A DNA stretch of 52,589 nt from Geobacteraceae bacterium GWC2_55_20. GTDB lineage: Bacteria > Desulfobacterota > Desulfuromonadia > Geobacterales > Pseudopelobacteraceae. The position numbers and the translations under genes were made by a program. Where the stretch lies: assembly GCA_001802125.1 (NCBI GenBank), contig MGZK01000052.1:1-52589 (forward strand), written 5' to 3'. Below, one piece after another: positions 1-7,045 of this stretch. The notes beneath the pieces were generated by a model that saw only the letters and a list, made by a program, of their open reading frames with translations, did no database searches and had not been told where the DNA came from. Within the stretch, counting starts at the first letter, position 1; every line of letters starts with the position of its first letter.

Positions 1-422
1 GCCTCTCGAAGGCAAGCGGCGAAATGAACCTTCCAGGACTGAAAAATCTCGTCCAGGCGCGATCTGAAGCGCTCGTTCTGGTCGGCCAGCTCCTGCCCCA
101 GATTGCCTATCAGGCATCCCTTGGCGCACTGGTTCTGGGCAAATCGTGCCAGACCGCTCTCTAGGTAGTTGCGAATACGGTTCAAGGGCGTCACCTCGAC
201 GTCGTCCAGAAAAGTTTCCAGGCGTTGCCGGTAACGTTCGGCAAAACGATCAATCACCGCCAGTCCAAAGTCCTCTTTACTGCCGAAGTAGTGATAAAAA
301 GAGCCCTTCGGAACATTTACCTGTTTCAGCACCGCGTCGATGCCGGTTGCATTGTAGCCATACAGGGAAATCATTTCGGTGCCCTTGGCAATGATTTCGG
401 CTTTTGTATCTTTCTTTTCCAT
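1..422 (-). CDS. TetR/AcrR-family transcriptional regulator (C-terminus beyond window)
   Basis: Reading leftward from an ATG at 420-422, an open frame of about 140 codons runs off the window edge. The first 50 residues form a TetR helix-turn-helix: an opening MEKKDTKAEIIAKG, a GYNATGIDAVLKQ helix and the diagnostic KGSFYHYFGSKEDF recognition-helix region. Further on, GCLIGNLGQELADQ resembles the ligand-domain start of the AcuR/YcdC-type TetR subgroup. Such proteins are cytoplasmic repressors that release DNA on binding a small ligand. The gene is divergent from the MarR gene at 531, sharing a 108-bp intergenic region with a palindrome beside its own start, so autorepression is likely. The ligand cannot be inferred, and the missing C-terminus limits subfamily assignment. 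Confidence 0.9.
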   Translation of the reverse strand, partial: MEKKDTKAEIIAKGTEMISLYGYNATGIDAVLKQVNVPKGSFYHYFGSKEDFGLAVIDRFAERYRQRLETFLDDVEVTPLNRIRNYLESGLARFAQNQCAKGCLIGNLGQELADQNERFRSRLDEIFQSWKVHFAACLRE

Positions 423-432
423 ATGGCCAGAC

Positions 433-445
433 TAGACCGGTCGTA
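433..445. promoter_or_regulatory. Candidate TetR operator palindrome
   Basis: An 8-bp perfect palindrome, GACCGGTC (435-442), lies about 13 bp upstream of the TetR start codon, within TAGACCGGTCGTA. Palindromes of this type just ahead of a tetR gene are commonly autoregulatory operators. The half AGACCGGT recurs at 3924-3931. Regulation is inferred from position and symmetry. Confidence 0.4.
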
Positions 446-530
446 TACAAGTGTCAAGTGAATTTTCCCGGGAATGGCTGAAGCTCAAATAGCAATAGCA
501 ATGCAATAATTAGTATGCTATCCAATATGC

Positions 531-1058
531 ATGAATATATCCAAATTAACCATTGACCGCAGCAACCTGCTCTACCACCTGGGAATCCTGACCCGGCGCT
601 GGCGCCAGGTGCTGGACAGCGAATGCCGGGCGGCCGGACTGACCGACGCCACCTGGCGACCGTTGCTGCATCTGCACATACTCGGGGACGGCGTTCGCCA
701 GAAGGATCTGGCGGCATCGATCGGCATCGAGGGCCCCTCCCTGGTCAGGCTGATCGATACCCTGGTGGTAAAGGGGCTGATTCAGCGTTCGGAAGATGGC
801 AGCGACCGCCGTGCGAAGCTGCTACGCCTGACACTGGAAGGCCAGCTGGTGGTGGCCCGGATCCGGGAAATCGTGACAATCCTGGAAAATCAGCTTCTCA
901 GCCACTTCAGCGAAGATGACATAGACCGTTTCGGACGGCTGGTCCTCTCTCTGGAAGCGACGGTAAACCAGGCGCGGAGTACGCTGAATGCTCTTTGCAG
1001 GGGTGGTCTTGAAAATGTCGAACAAAAATCTAACGCTACGGGGCGAGGAACATTATGA
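531..1058 (+). CDS. MarR-family transcriptional regulator
   Basis: A 175-residue protein with the MarR winged-helix layout. An N-terminal dimerisation helix (about 10-35) is followed by a helix-turn-helix (about 55-85, RQKDLAASIGIEGPSLVRLI), the wing with the family signature DGSDRRAKLLRLT (about 90-105), and C-terminal dimerisation helices. MarR proteins are cytoplasmic dimers that usually repress neighbouring genes until bound by a phenolic or related ligand. Its stop codon overlaps the start of the acetate-kinase homologue (ATGA at 1055-1058), so the two are translationally coupled and the kinase-like gene is the obvious target or partner. No good Shine-Dalgarno sequence precedes the ATG at 531, so translation may be leaderless or weak. 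Confidence 0.92.
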   Translation: MNISKLTIDRSNLLYHLGILTRRWRQVLDSECRAAGLTDATWRPLLHLHILGDGVRQKDLAASIGIEGPSLVRLIDTLVVKGLIQRSEDGSDRRAKLLRLTLEGQLVVARIREIVTILENQLLSHFSEDDIDRFGRLVLSLEATVNQARSTLNALCRGGLENVEQKSNATGRGTL

Positions 1059-2269
1059 AAATCCTTACCATAACCTGTTGGAGCCATAAGATAAAATACC
1101 ACCTCTTTTCCGGAGAGGAACGGACACTGCTTGCTTCGGGAATGATCGAACGGGTGGGGCTCGGCGGCTCTTTCATCCGCCAGATGGTTCCCGGCCGGGA
1201 ACCATTCCAGCGGGAGACTGGCGACAATGATCACAAGAGTGCCATGGCGATTATCATTGCCACCCTGGCCGATCCGAAGCATGGCGTGATCACGCACTCT
1301 TCGGAAATTTCAGCCGTCGGGCACCGGGTAGCACATGGTGGTGAGCAGTTCCGGCATTCCGTGCAGCTTGACGAACCAGTGCTCGACTCCATTCGAAAAC
1401 TTCAATATCTGGCGCCAATGCATCTGGCTCCCAACATCGCCGGTATCAAATCAGCAATGCTACACTTGCCAGCTATTCCCCATGTGGCCGTGTTCGATAC
1501 CGCCTTCCACTCCTCCATGCCGGAGTGCGCCTACATCTATCCGCTGCCCTACGAATGGTACGAAAACCATGGCGTTCGCCGCTATGGTTTCCATGGCCCG
1601 TCTCACCTATATCTTTCGCGGCGGGCTGCAGCACAGCTCGGCAAACCAGCCACCGCCTGCAACCTGATAACCATTCACCTCGACCGGGGCGTATCGCTCT
1701 GCGCCATCAAAAACGGCCTCTCCGTGGACACCAGCATGGGCATGACGCCACTTGAGGGAGCGGTCATGGAGACGCGCTGCGGAGACATTGATCCCGGCAT
1801 TCAGGTTTATATGATGAATGTGATGGGACTTTCCGCAAAGGAGCTGGAGCAGGTACTCAACAACAAAAGCGGGATTCTGGGTATTGCCGGGCGGCAGCTG
1901 GAGCGGCGGCATTATTTGAGGGCAGCCCTGGCTGGCGACACCCTTTGCGCATTGGCTCTGAAGATCGAAACCTACCGTCTCAGGAAATACATCGGATCAT
2001 TTCTGGCGATTACCGGGCCTTTGGATGCCATCGTTTTTAGCGCCGGGTCAGGCGACCTGGAATGGGCTGTGAGGGAGATGACACTGGATGGACTCGGGGG
2101 CCTGGGGATACGGCTTGACCAGGACAGAAACCGCGCCATCAGGTCACCGCAGGATGAGCTGGAAATCACCGGGACAGGTTCGCTGATCAGAACTTTCGTC
2201 ATCCCGTCAAACGAGGAGCTTGTCATTGCCGATGACGTAGCGGCGATACATTCCGGAACCGGCTGCTAG
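1055..2269 (+). CDS. Acetate kinase homologue with altered phosphate-binding loops
   Basis: The 404 residues align almost without gaps to acetate/propionate kinases (ASKHA fold), so family numbering applies. Retained are R91 (GHRVAHGG), H123, D148 (VFDTAFH), H180 (YGFHG), R241 (TRCGDID) and the C-terminal NEELVIA motif. Several normally invariant positions are changed. The first phosphate loop reads TCWSHKIK where NAGSSSLK is expected (N7 is T), the second reads HLDRG for HLGNG (N211 is R), and GIGEN near 331-335 reads GSGDL. Acetyl-group chemistry residues are therefore kept while ATP/Mg-contacting loops are altered. It may be a divergent kinase or a non-catalytic regulatory protein. It overlaps the MarR gene by 4 bp and has GAGG about 10 bp upstream. 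Confidence 0.85.
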   Translation: MKILTITCWSHKIKYHLFSGEERTLLASGMIERVGLGGSFIRQMVPGREPFQRETGDNDHKSAMAIIIATLADPKHGVITHSSEISAVGHRVAHGGEQFRHSVQLDEPVLDSIRKLQYLAPMHLAPNIAGIKSAMLHLPAIPHVAVFDTAFHSSMPECAYIYPLPYEWYENHGVRRYGFHGPSHLYLSRRAAAQLGKPATACNLITIHLDRGVSLCAIKNGLSVDTSMGMTPLEGAVMETRCGDIDPGIQVYMMNVMGLSAKELEQVLNNKSGILGIAGRQLERRHYLRAALAGDTLCALALKIETYRLRKYIGSFLAITGPLDAIVFSAGSGDLEWAVREMTLDGLGGLGIRLDQDRNRAIRSPQDELEITGTGSLIRTFVIPSNEELVIADDVAAIHSGTGC

Positions 2270-2396
2270 CGCACCAACACGCTCAACGGTTCCACCACCG
2301 GGCCATTGTGGCTTCCGACTGCGGCTTCAAGGTGGCCAAGCATGACAACCATCATCCGCAGGTTCATGCTAAAAAATCGGATTTGTTCGATTAAAA

Positions 2397-2834
2397 TCAC
2401 ACCCCGATGTCCTCGTTCCACAGGTCCGGCCGTTCCCCGATGAAGCGCATCATCAGATCGATGCATTCACCGTTCTGCAACACTTCCAGCAGCACCCCAC
2501 GGGAGCGGAGCCACTCCTCCTCGCCCAGGAAGGTACGGTTTTCACCGATTATCACACGGGGGATGCCGTACAAAAGAATCGCGCCGCTGCACATGGAGCA
2601 GGGCGACAGGGTGGTGTACAGTAACGATTCGCGGTAGACGCTTGCCGGCTGGCGACCGGCATTTTCCAGGGCATCCATCTCCCCATGCAGAATGGCGCTC
2701 CCCTTCTGCACCCGCCGGTTATGGCCCCTTCCCAGAATGACTCCATTGTGAACAAGCACCGACCCGATCGGGATGCCACCTTCGGCAAGCCCCTTTTTTG
2801 CCTCCTCGATTGCCGCCAGCATGAACCGGTCCAT
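2397..2834 (-). CDS. Cytosine deaminase, fungal FCY1-like (CDA/dCMP deaminase fold)
   Basis: A 145-residue cytidine-deaminase-fold enzyme. Zinc and catalytic residues are present as H50-x-E52 (ILHGEMDAL) and C79-x-x-C82 (SPCSMCSGA). Beyond the fold, it carries features I recall from yeast cytosine deaminase Fcy1: the run GRGHNRRVQKGSA, YTTLSPC, YGIPRVIIGEN, an aromatic F102, and a C-terminal ERPDLWNEDIG in which W139 and D142 match residues closing over cytosine. The expected reaction is cytosine to uracil plus ammonia in the cytoplasm (pyrimidine salvage). Other deaminases of this fold, such as guanine deaminase or TadA, lack this C-terminus. It stands alone between unrelated genes. The common bacterial enzyme (CodA) is an unrelated amidohydrolase. 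Confidence 0.85.
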   Translation of the reverse strand: MDRFMLAAIEEAKKGLAEGGIPIGSVLVHNGVILGRGHNRRVQKGSAILHGEMDALENAGRQPASVYRESLLYTTLSPCSMCSGAILLYGIPRVIIGENRTFLGEEEWLRSRGVLLEVLQNGECIDLMMRFIGERPDLWNEDIGV

Positions 2835-2876
2835 GGCATTTCCTCCTCGTTCAAGTTGTATCCGCCGCAGTGCAGA

Positions 2877-3749
2877 TTATTGCTGAAAATATTCCGCCGT
2901 GCTCTTGACCGATCTGATCCCTACCGAGATGGTCGAGCCGTCCTCTTTTCTGCCATGCAGGACAAACTCGCTTAACCCTGTATGATTGCTGCTCCCCCAG
3001 TCGTAGGTATAGCCGAGCCGGGTCCAGGGGTAAGGGGATGAGCCGCTGGTGTAGATATTTCTCGTGCGGTTGTTGAACCATGATGAATAGGTCTTGAAAA
3101 CGCCGTAGTCAGTCCCTTCGGTCGCCCTGACCGTGTTGTTCAGATCGAGCATCCGGAACGCATCCATGGGGAAACTCGTTTCGCAGACCGTATCGGAAAT
3201 CTCAGTGTCGGGACAGGGACGGAAAAGGTCCTGGGGCGAGACCCACAGCTCCAGCATGTATTTTGCCTCTTTGGGGTCACCCGCAACGGCATATTCCGGC
3301 GGCAGCCCCAGCAGCTGGGCAATGCGCAGCGGCTCCGGACGGGTGACACCGAAGAAGTTCCTGATTTCCGGCGCCACCGTCACCCAGGAGTCGTATCTGT
3401 AGCTCGGGCATTCGCCCCCTTCAATGCAGGACGTGTTTCCGCTGCACCCACCGGGGTCGGAACATTTGTAGTATTTACCGGCCTCGCCCAGCCAGGTCAC
3501 CACCAGCAGGCGCGACCCGACCACGCCGTTTTCCCAGATAAGGGCCGGGTTGTCATTGCTGATCGGCGTGAGGTAGCGGGATATTTCAGATGGCACAACC
3601 GTGCGGGCATCGGCAACTGCGCTGGAATACTGAGCCTGAAGACTGACCTGCTCCGGTGCGGCAGCGGTTGACGTGTCACTGCCACAGGCGGCCAGCAGCC
3701 AGGCAAGCGTGATTAATGACAGCGGAACCAGGCTTTTAAGGTAGCGCAT
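2877..3749 (-). CDS. Predicted lipoprotein of unknown function
   Basis: I do not recognise a family. Starting at the ATG preceded by GGAGGAG (complement of 3755-3761), the 290-residue product begins with a positively charged n-region, a hydrophobic stretch and a lipobox LLAAC, so it is probably lipidated and anchored in an envelope membrane. The mature part is globular. It has a cysteine-rich segment around 80-105 (several Cys including CSDPGGCSGNTSC and ECPSY) and two further Cys around 175-190 (PCPDTEISDTVC), suggesting disulfides. It is rich in aromatic residues near the C-terminus. An upstream in-frame start 24 nt earlier exists but lacks the ribosome site and would spoil the signal peptide. 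It is transcribed away from the cobalamin genes. Confidence 0.8.
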   Translation of the reverse strand: MRYLKSLVPLSLITLAWLLAACGSDTSTAAAPEQVSLQAQYSSAVADARTVVPSEISRYLTPISNDNPALIWENGVVGSRLLVVTWLGEAGKYYKCSDPGGCSGNTSCIEGGECPSYRYDSWVTVAPEIRNFFGVTRPEPLRIAQLLGLPPEYAVAGDPKEAKYMLELWVSPQDLFRPCPDTEISDTVCETSFPMDAFRMLDLNNTVRATEGTDYGVFKTYSSWFNNRTRNIYTSGSSPYPWTRLGYTYDWGSSNHTGLSEFVLHGRKEDGSTISVGIRSVKSTAEYFQQ

Positions 3750-3773
3750 GAATTCTCCTCCGGAGTTGGACAC

Positions 3774-4186
3774 TAAGGCAGACTAATATCATTAATTTCG
3801 GGATTAGCAATCACCGGAATTCATCTTCAAGAGCTCTGTCTTCGACTTTTGGAGAAATAAGCATTGGTGGCCGTCTAATTGAATCATCACTTATTTATCG
3901 ACCTGACAATAGTACCGGTTAACAGACCGGTAAATAGTATTGTTTAACTCCCCTACATCTACACACCCTCTTCTTGTAAATTGCTTTGACAAACTGCATA
4001 ACCAGCTTAGGAGGCTAGTAATGATACCTTAGATTGAACGGGGCGTATGACAACGGAATCCGGGTTGCCGGGCGGGAAAAGGGCGGGCAAGTGTTGCCGT
4101 AGTAGCTCGCCGGCTTGACATCCCAGCGGTTACGGACTAAAAGAACAGTCGAACCTGCTGATTTTACGAACATGATGGAGAGCTAA
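3774..4186. other. 413-bp divergent intergenic region
   Basis: No supported gene is seen between the lipoprotein and cbiF. The first half is A+T-rich and contains a 38-bp region (3906-3943) with two ACCGGT palindromes 12 bp apart, flanked by ACAATA and its complement TATTGT. A TTGACA-like hexamer (about 3985) and an AGGAGG (4009-4014) precede a three-codon frame that stops at once. The second half is G+C-rich and contains no convincing cobalamin-riboswitch core, although the downstream genes make cobalamin precursors. Confidence 0.55.
3906..3943. promoter_or_regulatory. Paired ACCGGT palindromes in an imperfect inverted repeat
   Basis: ACCGGT occurs at 3914-3919 and 3926-3931, a 12-bp centre-to-centre spacing that puts both on nearly the same DNA face. 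The outer arms ACAATA (3906-3911) and TATTGT (3938-3943) are complementary. The second copy shares AGACCGGT with the palindrome in front of the TetR gene. A dimeric repressor site is plausible, but its owner is unknown. Confidence 0.4.
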
Positions 4187-4966
4187 ATGACCGCCAGTGT
4201 ATCTTTTGTCGGAGCCGGACCGGGCGCCGCCGACCTCATAACCGTTCGCGGAGCGCGTCTTTTGCGGCACGCCGATGTGGTGATCTTTGCCGGCAGCCTG
4301 GTGGATCTCAAGCTGGTCCAGCTTTATGCAACCAAGGCCGATGTCTTCGATTCGGCCGGCATGACGCTGGGTGAGGTGATCACGGTCATGATGGACGCCA
4401 TCGCCGCCGGGCGGAGCGTGGTCCGGCTGCACACCGGCGACCCCTCGATCTACGGAGCAATCCAGGAACAGATGGAGGCGCTTGACCGTATCGGCGTCAC
4501 CTATCAGGTCGTGCCGGGCGTGACCAGCGCCTTTGCCGCCGCAGCAGCACTCAAACAGGAGCTGACACTGCCGGAGCTTTCCCAGACCGTGATCTTCACC
4601 CGCGTCGAGGGGCGCACTCCGGTGCCGGAGCGGGAGCGGCTGACCGAGATCGCCCGCATCGGGGCCACGCTGGTGATCTATCTCTCGGTCGGCATGATCG
4701 AGAAAGTCGTCGAACAGCTGCTGCAGGGCGCATATACCGACAGCACCGCTGCCGCGATCGTCTGCCGCGCCTCCTGGGAAGATGAGCAGATCATCCTGGG
4801 CTCGCTGGCCGATATCGCCGCAAAGGTGCGCGAGGCCGGCATCGACCGCCAGGCGCTGATCATCGTCGGGGATGTGCTGGCGGCGCGGCGCGAAGGGCTG
4901 AAAGCCAGGTCGCTGCTGTATGACGACGGTTTTTCCCACGGCTACCGGGAAAGCGTAGTAGTCTGA
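4187..4966 (+). CDS. cbiF: Cobalt-precorrin-4 C11-methyltransferase
   Basis: A 259-residue tetrapyrrole methylase that transfers a methyl group from S-adenosylmethionine to C11 of (cobalt-)precorrin-4 in cobalamin corrin-ring synthesis (called CobM in the aerobic route). The glycine-rich N-terminus SFVGAGPGAADLITVRG, the GDPSIYGA motif (about 84-91) and VVPGVTSAFAAAA (about 108-120) are the standard SAM- and substrate-binding loops. The C-terminal domain carries LYLSVGM-type residues (VIYLSVGMIEKV). Length matches the family. An SD-like GGAG (4177-4180) precedes the ATG. It is followed after 1 bp by cbiG, which marks the anaerobic (early cobalt insertion) pathway, so CbiF is preferred over CobM. 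Other pathway genes are absent from the window. Confidence 0.94.
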   Translation: MTASVSFVGAGPGAADLITVRGARLLRHADVVIFAGSLVDLKLVQLYATKADVFDSAGMTLGEVITVMMDAIAAGRSVVRLHTGDPSIYGAIQEQMEALDRIGVTYQVVPGVTSAFAAAAALKQELTLPELSQTVIFTRVEGRTPVPERERLTEIARIGATLVIYLSVGMIEKVVEQLLQGAYTDSTAAAIVCRASWEDEQIILGSLADIAAKVREAGIDRQALIIVGDVLAARREGLKARSLLYDDGFSHGYRESVVV

Positions 4967-4967
4967 G

Positions 4968-6032
4968 ATGCGTGTCGCGGTCTTTGCCATAACCCGCAAC
5001 GGTGCCCGTCTGGGGCAGAAGCTGCGGGAGAGCATGACCGGCACGGAGCTGTTTGTCTCCCGGCGCTACGCCGGACAGGCCGGCAATGAGAAGGTCTGCT
5101 TCGAACCCGAGGATCTGAAAAACCTGATCGCCGAAAACTGGAAGGCTTATGACGGCCTGGTGCTGATCATGGCTGCCGGCATCGTGGTGCGCCTGATCGC
5201 GCCGCTGCTGGAATCCAAGGAAAGCGACCCGGCCGTGGTCGTGATCGACGATTGCGGCACATTCGCGATCTCGCTGCTCTCCGGCCACCTGGGGGGAGCC
5301 AACCAGCTGGCCGAACGCTGCGCCTTTGTCTGCGGCGCCCGTCCGGTGATCACCACCGCCACCGACGTCAACGAGCTGCCCTCCTTCGACATGCTGGCCA
5401 AGGAGCAGGGCTGGCTGATCGATGACATCACCAAGGTCAAGCAGCTCAACACGCTGCTGCTGGACCAGCAGGAGATCGCAGTGGTGGATCCCAGCGGCGT
5501 CACCCGCAACTGGCTGCATGGCCGCTGCAAGGTGACTTTTTTTGACACCTTTGCCGAAGCGGTTCGCAGCCAGGCGCGCGGTTTCCTGTTCGTCACCAAC
5601 CGCCATCTCCCTCCGCAAACCCTGCCGAAAAACCTGCTGATCCTGCGCCCCCGCAACCTGGTGCTGGGAATCGGCTGCAATCGCGGCACCCCCATGGCCG
5701 AGATCGAGGAGTTCGTCACCACACAGCTGAAACGCATCTTCCTCTCGACCAAAAGCGTCTTCTGCATCGCCTCGGCCGACGCCAAAAGTGACGAGCCGGG
5801 ACTGCTGGAATACGCCGCGCGCCTGGAAGTCCCGCTACGCTGCTACAGCGGCGATGAGCTGAACCGGGTCCCCTTCCCGTCACCGCCATCAGCGCATGTG
5901 CTGGCCGCGGTCGGCAGCGGCGGAGTGGCCGAACCGGCCGCGATCCTGGCCTCGGGCGGCAACCGCCTGCTGCTGAAAAAAGTCAAATCGGAGAACGTCA
6001 CCCTGGCGGTGGCGGAACTCAAGGAAAGCTGA
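4968..6032 (+). CDS. cbiG: Cobalt-precorrin-5A hydrolase
   Basis: A 354-residue CbiG, which opens the lactone of cobalt-precorrin-5A and releases the C20 carbon as acetaldehyde in anaerobic cobalamin synthesis. Three regions are visible. The N-terminal domain holds GLVLIMAAGIVVRLIAP and the conserved DDCGTFAISLLSGHLGGANQ stretch (about 60-115). A central linker domain follows, then a C-terminal domain with GIGCNRGTPMAEIEE (about 232-246) and the late GSGGVAEPAAI. The start lies 1 bp past the cbiF stop, so the two genes are co-translated. pdxA follows after 5 bp. Nothing is missing relative to the three-domain family, and CbiH/CbiC are not adjacent as they often are. Confidence 0.93.
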   Translation: MRVAVFAITRNGARLGQKLRESMTGTELFVSRRYAGQAGNEKVCFEPEDLKNLIAENWKAYDGLVLIMAAGIVVRLIAPLLESKESDPAVVVIDDCGTFAISLLSGHLGGANQLAERCAFVCGARPVITTATDVNELPSFDMLAKEQGWLIDDITKVKQLNTLLLDQQEIAVVDPSGVTRNWLHGRCKVTFFDTFAEAVRSQARGFLFVTNRHLPPQTLPKNLLILRPRNLVLGIGCNRGTPMAEIEEFVTTQLKRIFLSTKSVFCIASADAKSDEPGLLEYAARLEVPLRCYSGDELNRVPFPSPPSAHVLAAVGSGGVAEPAAILASGGNRLLLKKVKSENVTLAVAELKES

Positions 6033-6037
6033 CAGAG

Positions 6038-7045
6038 ATGCAAAACCTGCCCCTGATTGCCATCACCATGGGCGACCCCTGCGGAGTCGGCCCCGAAATC
6101 ATAGTCAAGGCGCTGCAGTCGCCGCAGGTTGCCTCCGGCTGCCGACCGTTCGTGATCGGCGACCGTCCGGCAATGGAGCGGGCGTTGTCCGTCTGTCAAT
6201 CGGACCTGCGGATTCGCGAAATCTCCGCTCCGGAAGAGGCGGCGGACACTCCCGAAGGTTGTGTTGCGCTGCTGGCGCTGTCGCGGCTGTCCGACGACGA
6301 CCTGCAGTACGGCCGGCCAAGCGCCGCGGCCGGCGACGCGGTCTTCCGCTACATCTGCCAGGCGGCCCGTTTCTGCCTGGAGGGCCGCGTGGCGGCCATG
6401 GCCACCGCCCCGATCAGCAAGGAAGCCATGCACCGGGCCGGCCACGACTACCCCGGCCATACCGAGCTGTTGGCCGAACTGTGCGGCAGCGATGATTTCG
6501 TGATGATGCTGGCCGGCGATGTGCTGCGGGTCAGCCTGGTGACGATCCATGAGGCGCTGTCCGACGTTCCCCGGCTGGTGACCTTCGAGCAGGTGCTGAA
6601 AACGATCCGCATCACCGCCGAAGGGGTCCGGCGTCTGACCGGCATAACCAGCCCCAGGCTGGCGGTGCTGGCGCTCAACCCACATTGCGGTGAAGGTGGC
6701 AAATTCGGGAATCAGGAACGCGACATCATCGCACCGGCCATCGAAAGAGCCCGCGCCGAAGGGATCGACTCCCAGGGGCCGCTCTCGGCCGACACCCTGT
6801 TCCACTTTGCCCAACAGGGCGCCTACGACGGGGTGGTGGCCATGTACCACGACCAGGGGCTGATCCCGCTCAAGATGCTGCACTTCGACGACGGCGTCAA
6901 CATCACCCTGGGGCTGCCGATCATCCGCACCTCGGTCGATCACGGCACCGCCTACAACCTGGCCGGCAGCGGCAAGGCCTCGGAGAAGAGCCTGCTGGCG
7001 GCGATCAGGATGGCGGTGAAGATGTCAGAAAAAAAGATGCCATGA
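6038..7045 (+). CDS. pdxA: 4-hydroxythreonine-4-phosphate dehydrogenase (PdxA)
   Basis: The 335 residues match PdxA end to end. The motif ITMGDPCGVGPEI is near the N-terminus. TAPISKEAMHRAGHDYPGHT (about 128-147) contains the substrate and metal-binding histidines, and HEALSDV, LNPHCGEGG and the late metal-binding MYHDQGLIPLK are all present. The enzyme oxidises 4-phosphohydroxy-L-threonine with NAD in the DXP-dependent pyridoxal phosphate pathway, in the cytoplasm. It sits 5 bp after cbiG and its stop overlaps the following regulator gene by 4 bp, so all four genes form one transcription unit. A PdxA-like paralogue with another substrate cannot be excluded, but all standard catalytic motifs are present. 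Confidence 0.93.
   Translation: MQNLPLIAITMGDPCGVGPEIIVKALQSPQVASGCRPFVIGDRPAMERALSVCQSDLRIREISAPEEAADTPEGCVALLALSRLSDDDLQYGRPSAAAGDAVFRYICQAARFCLEGRVAAMATAPISKEAMHRAGHDYPGHTELLAELCGSDDFVMMLAGDVLRVSLVTIHEALSDVPRLVTFEQVLKTIRITAEGVRRLTGITSPRLAVLALNPHCGEGGKFGNQERDIIAPAIERARAEGIDSQGPLSADTLFHFAQQGAYDGVVAMYHDQGLIPLKMLHFDDGVNITLGLPIIRTSVDHGTAYNLAGSGKASEKSLLAAIRMAVKMSEKKMP

Noticed and set aside
3950..4186. Cobalamin riboswitch ahead of cbiF
   Set aside because: The region has G+C-rich stretches such as ATCCGGG, but I cannot find the conserved B12-box (GCCACTG) or the core pairing, so no riboswitch is annotated.
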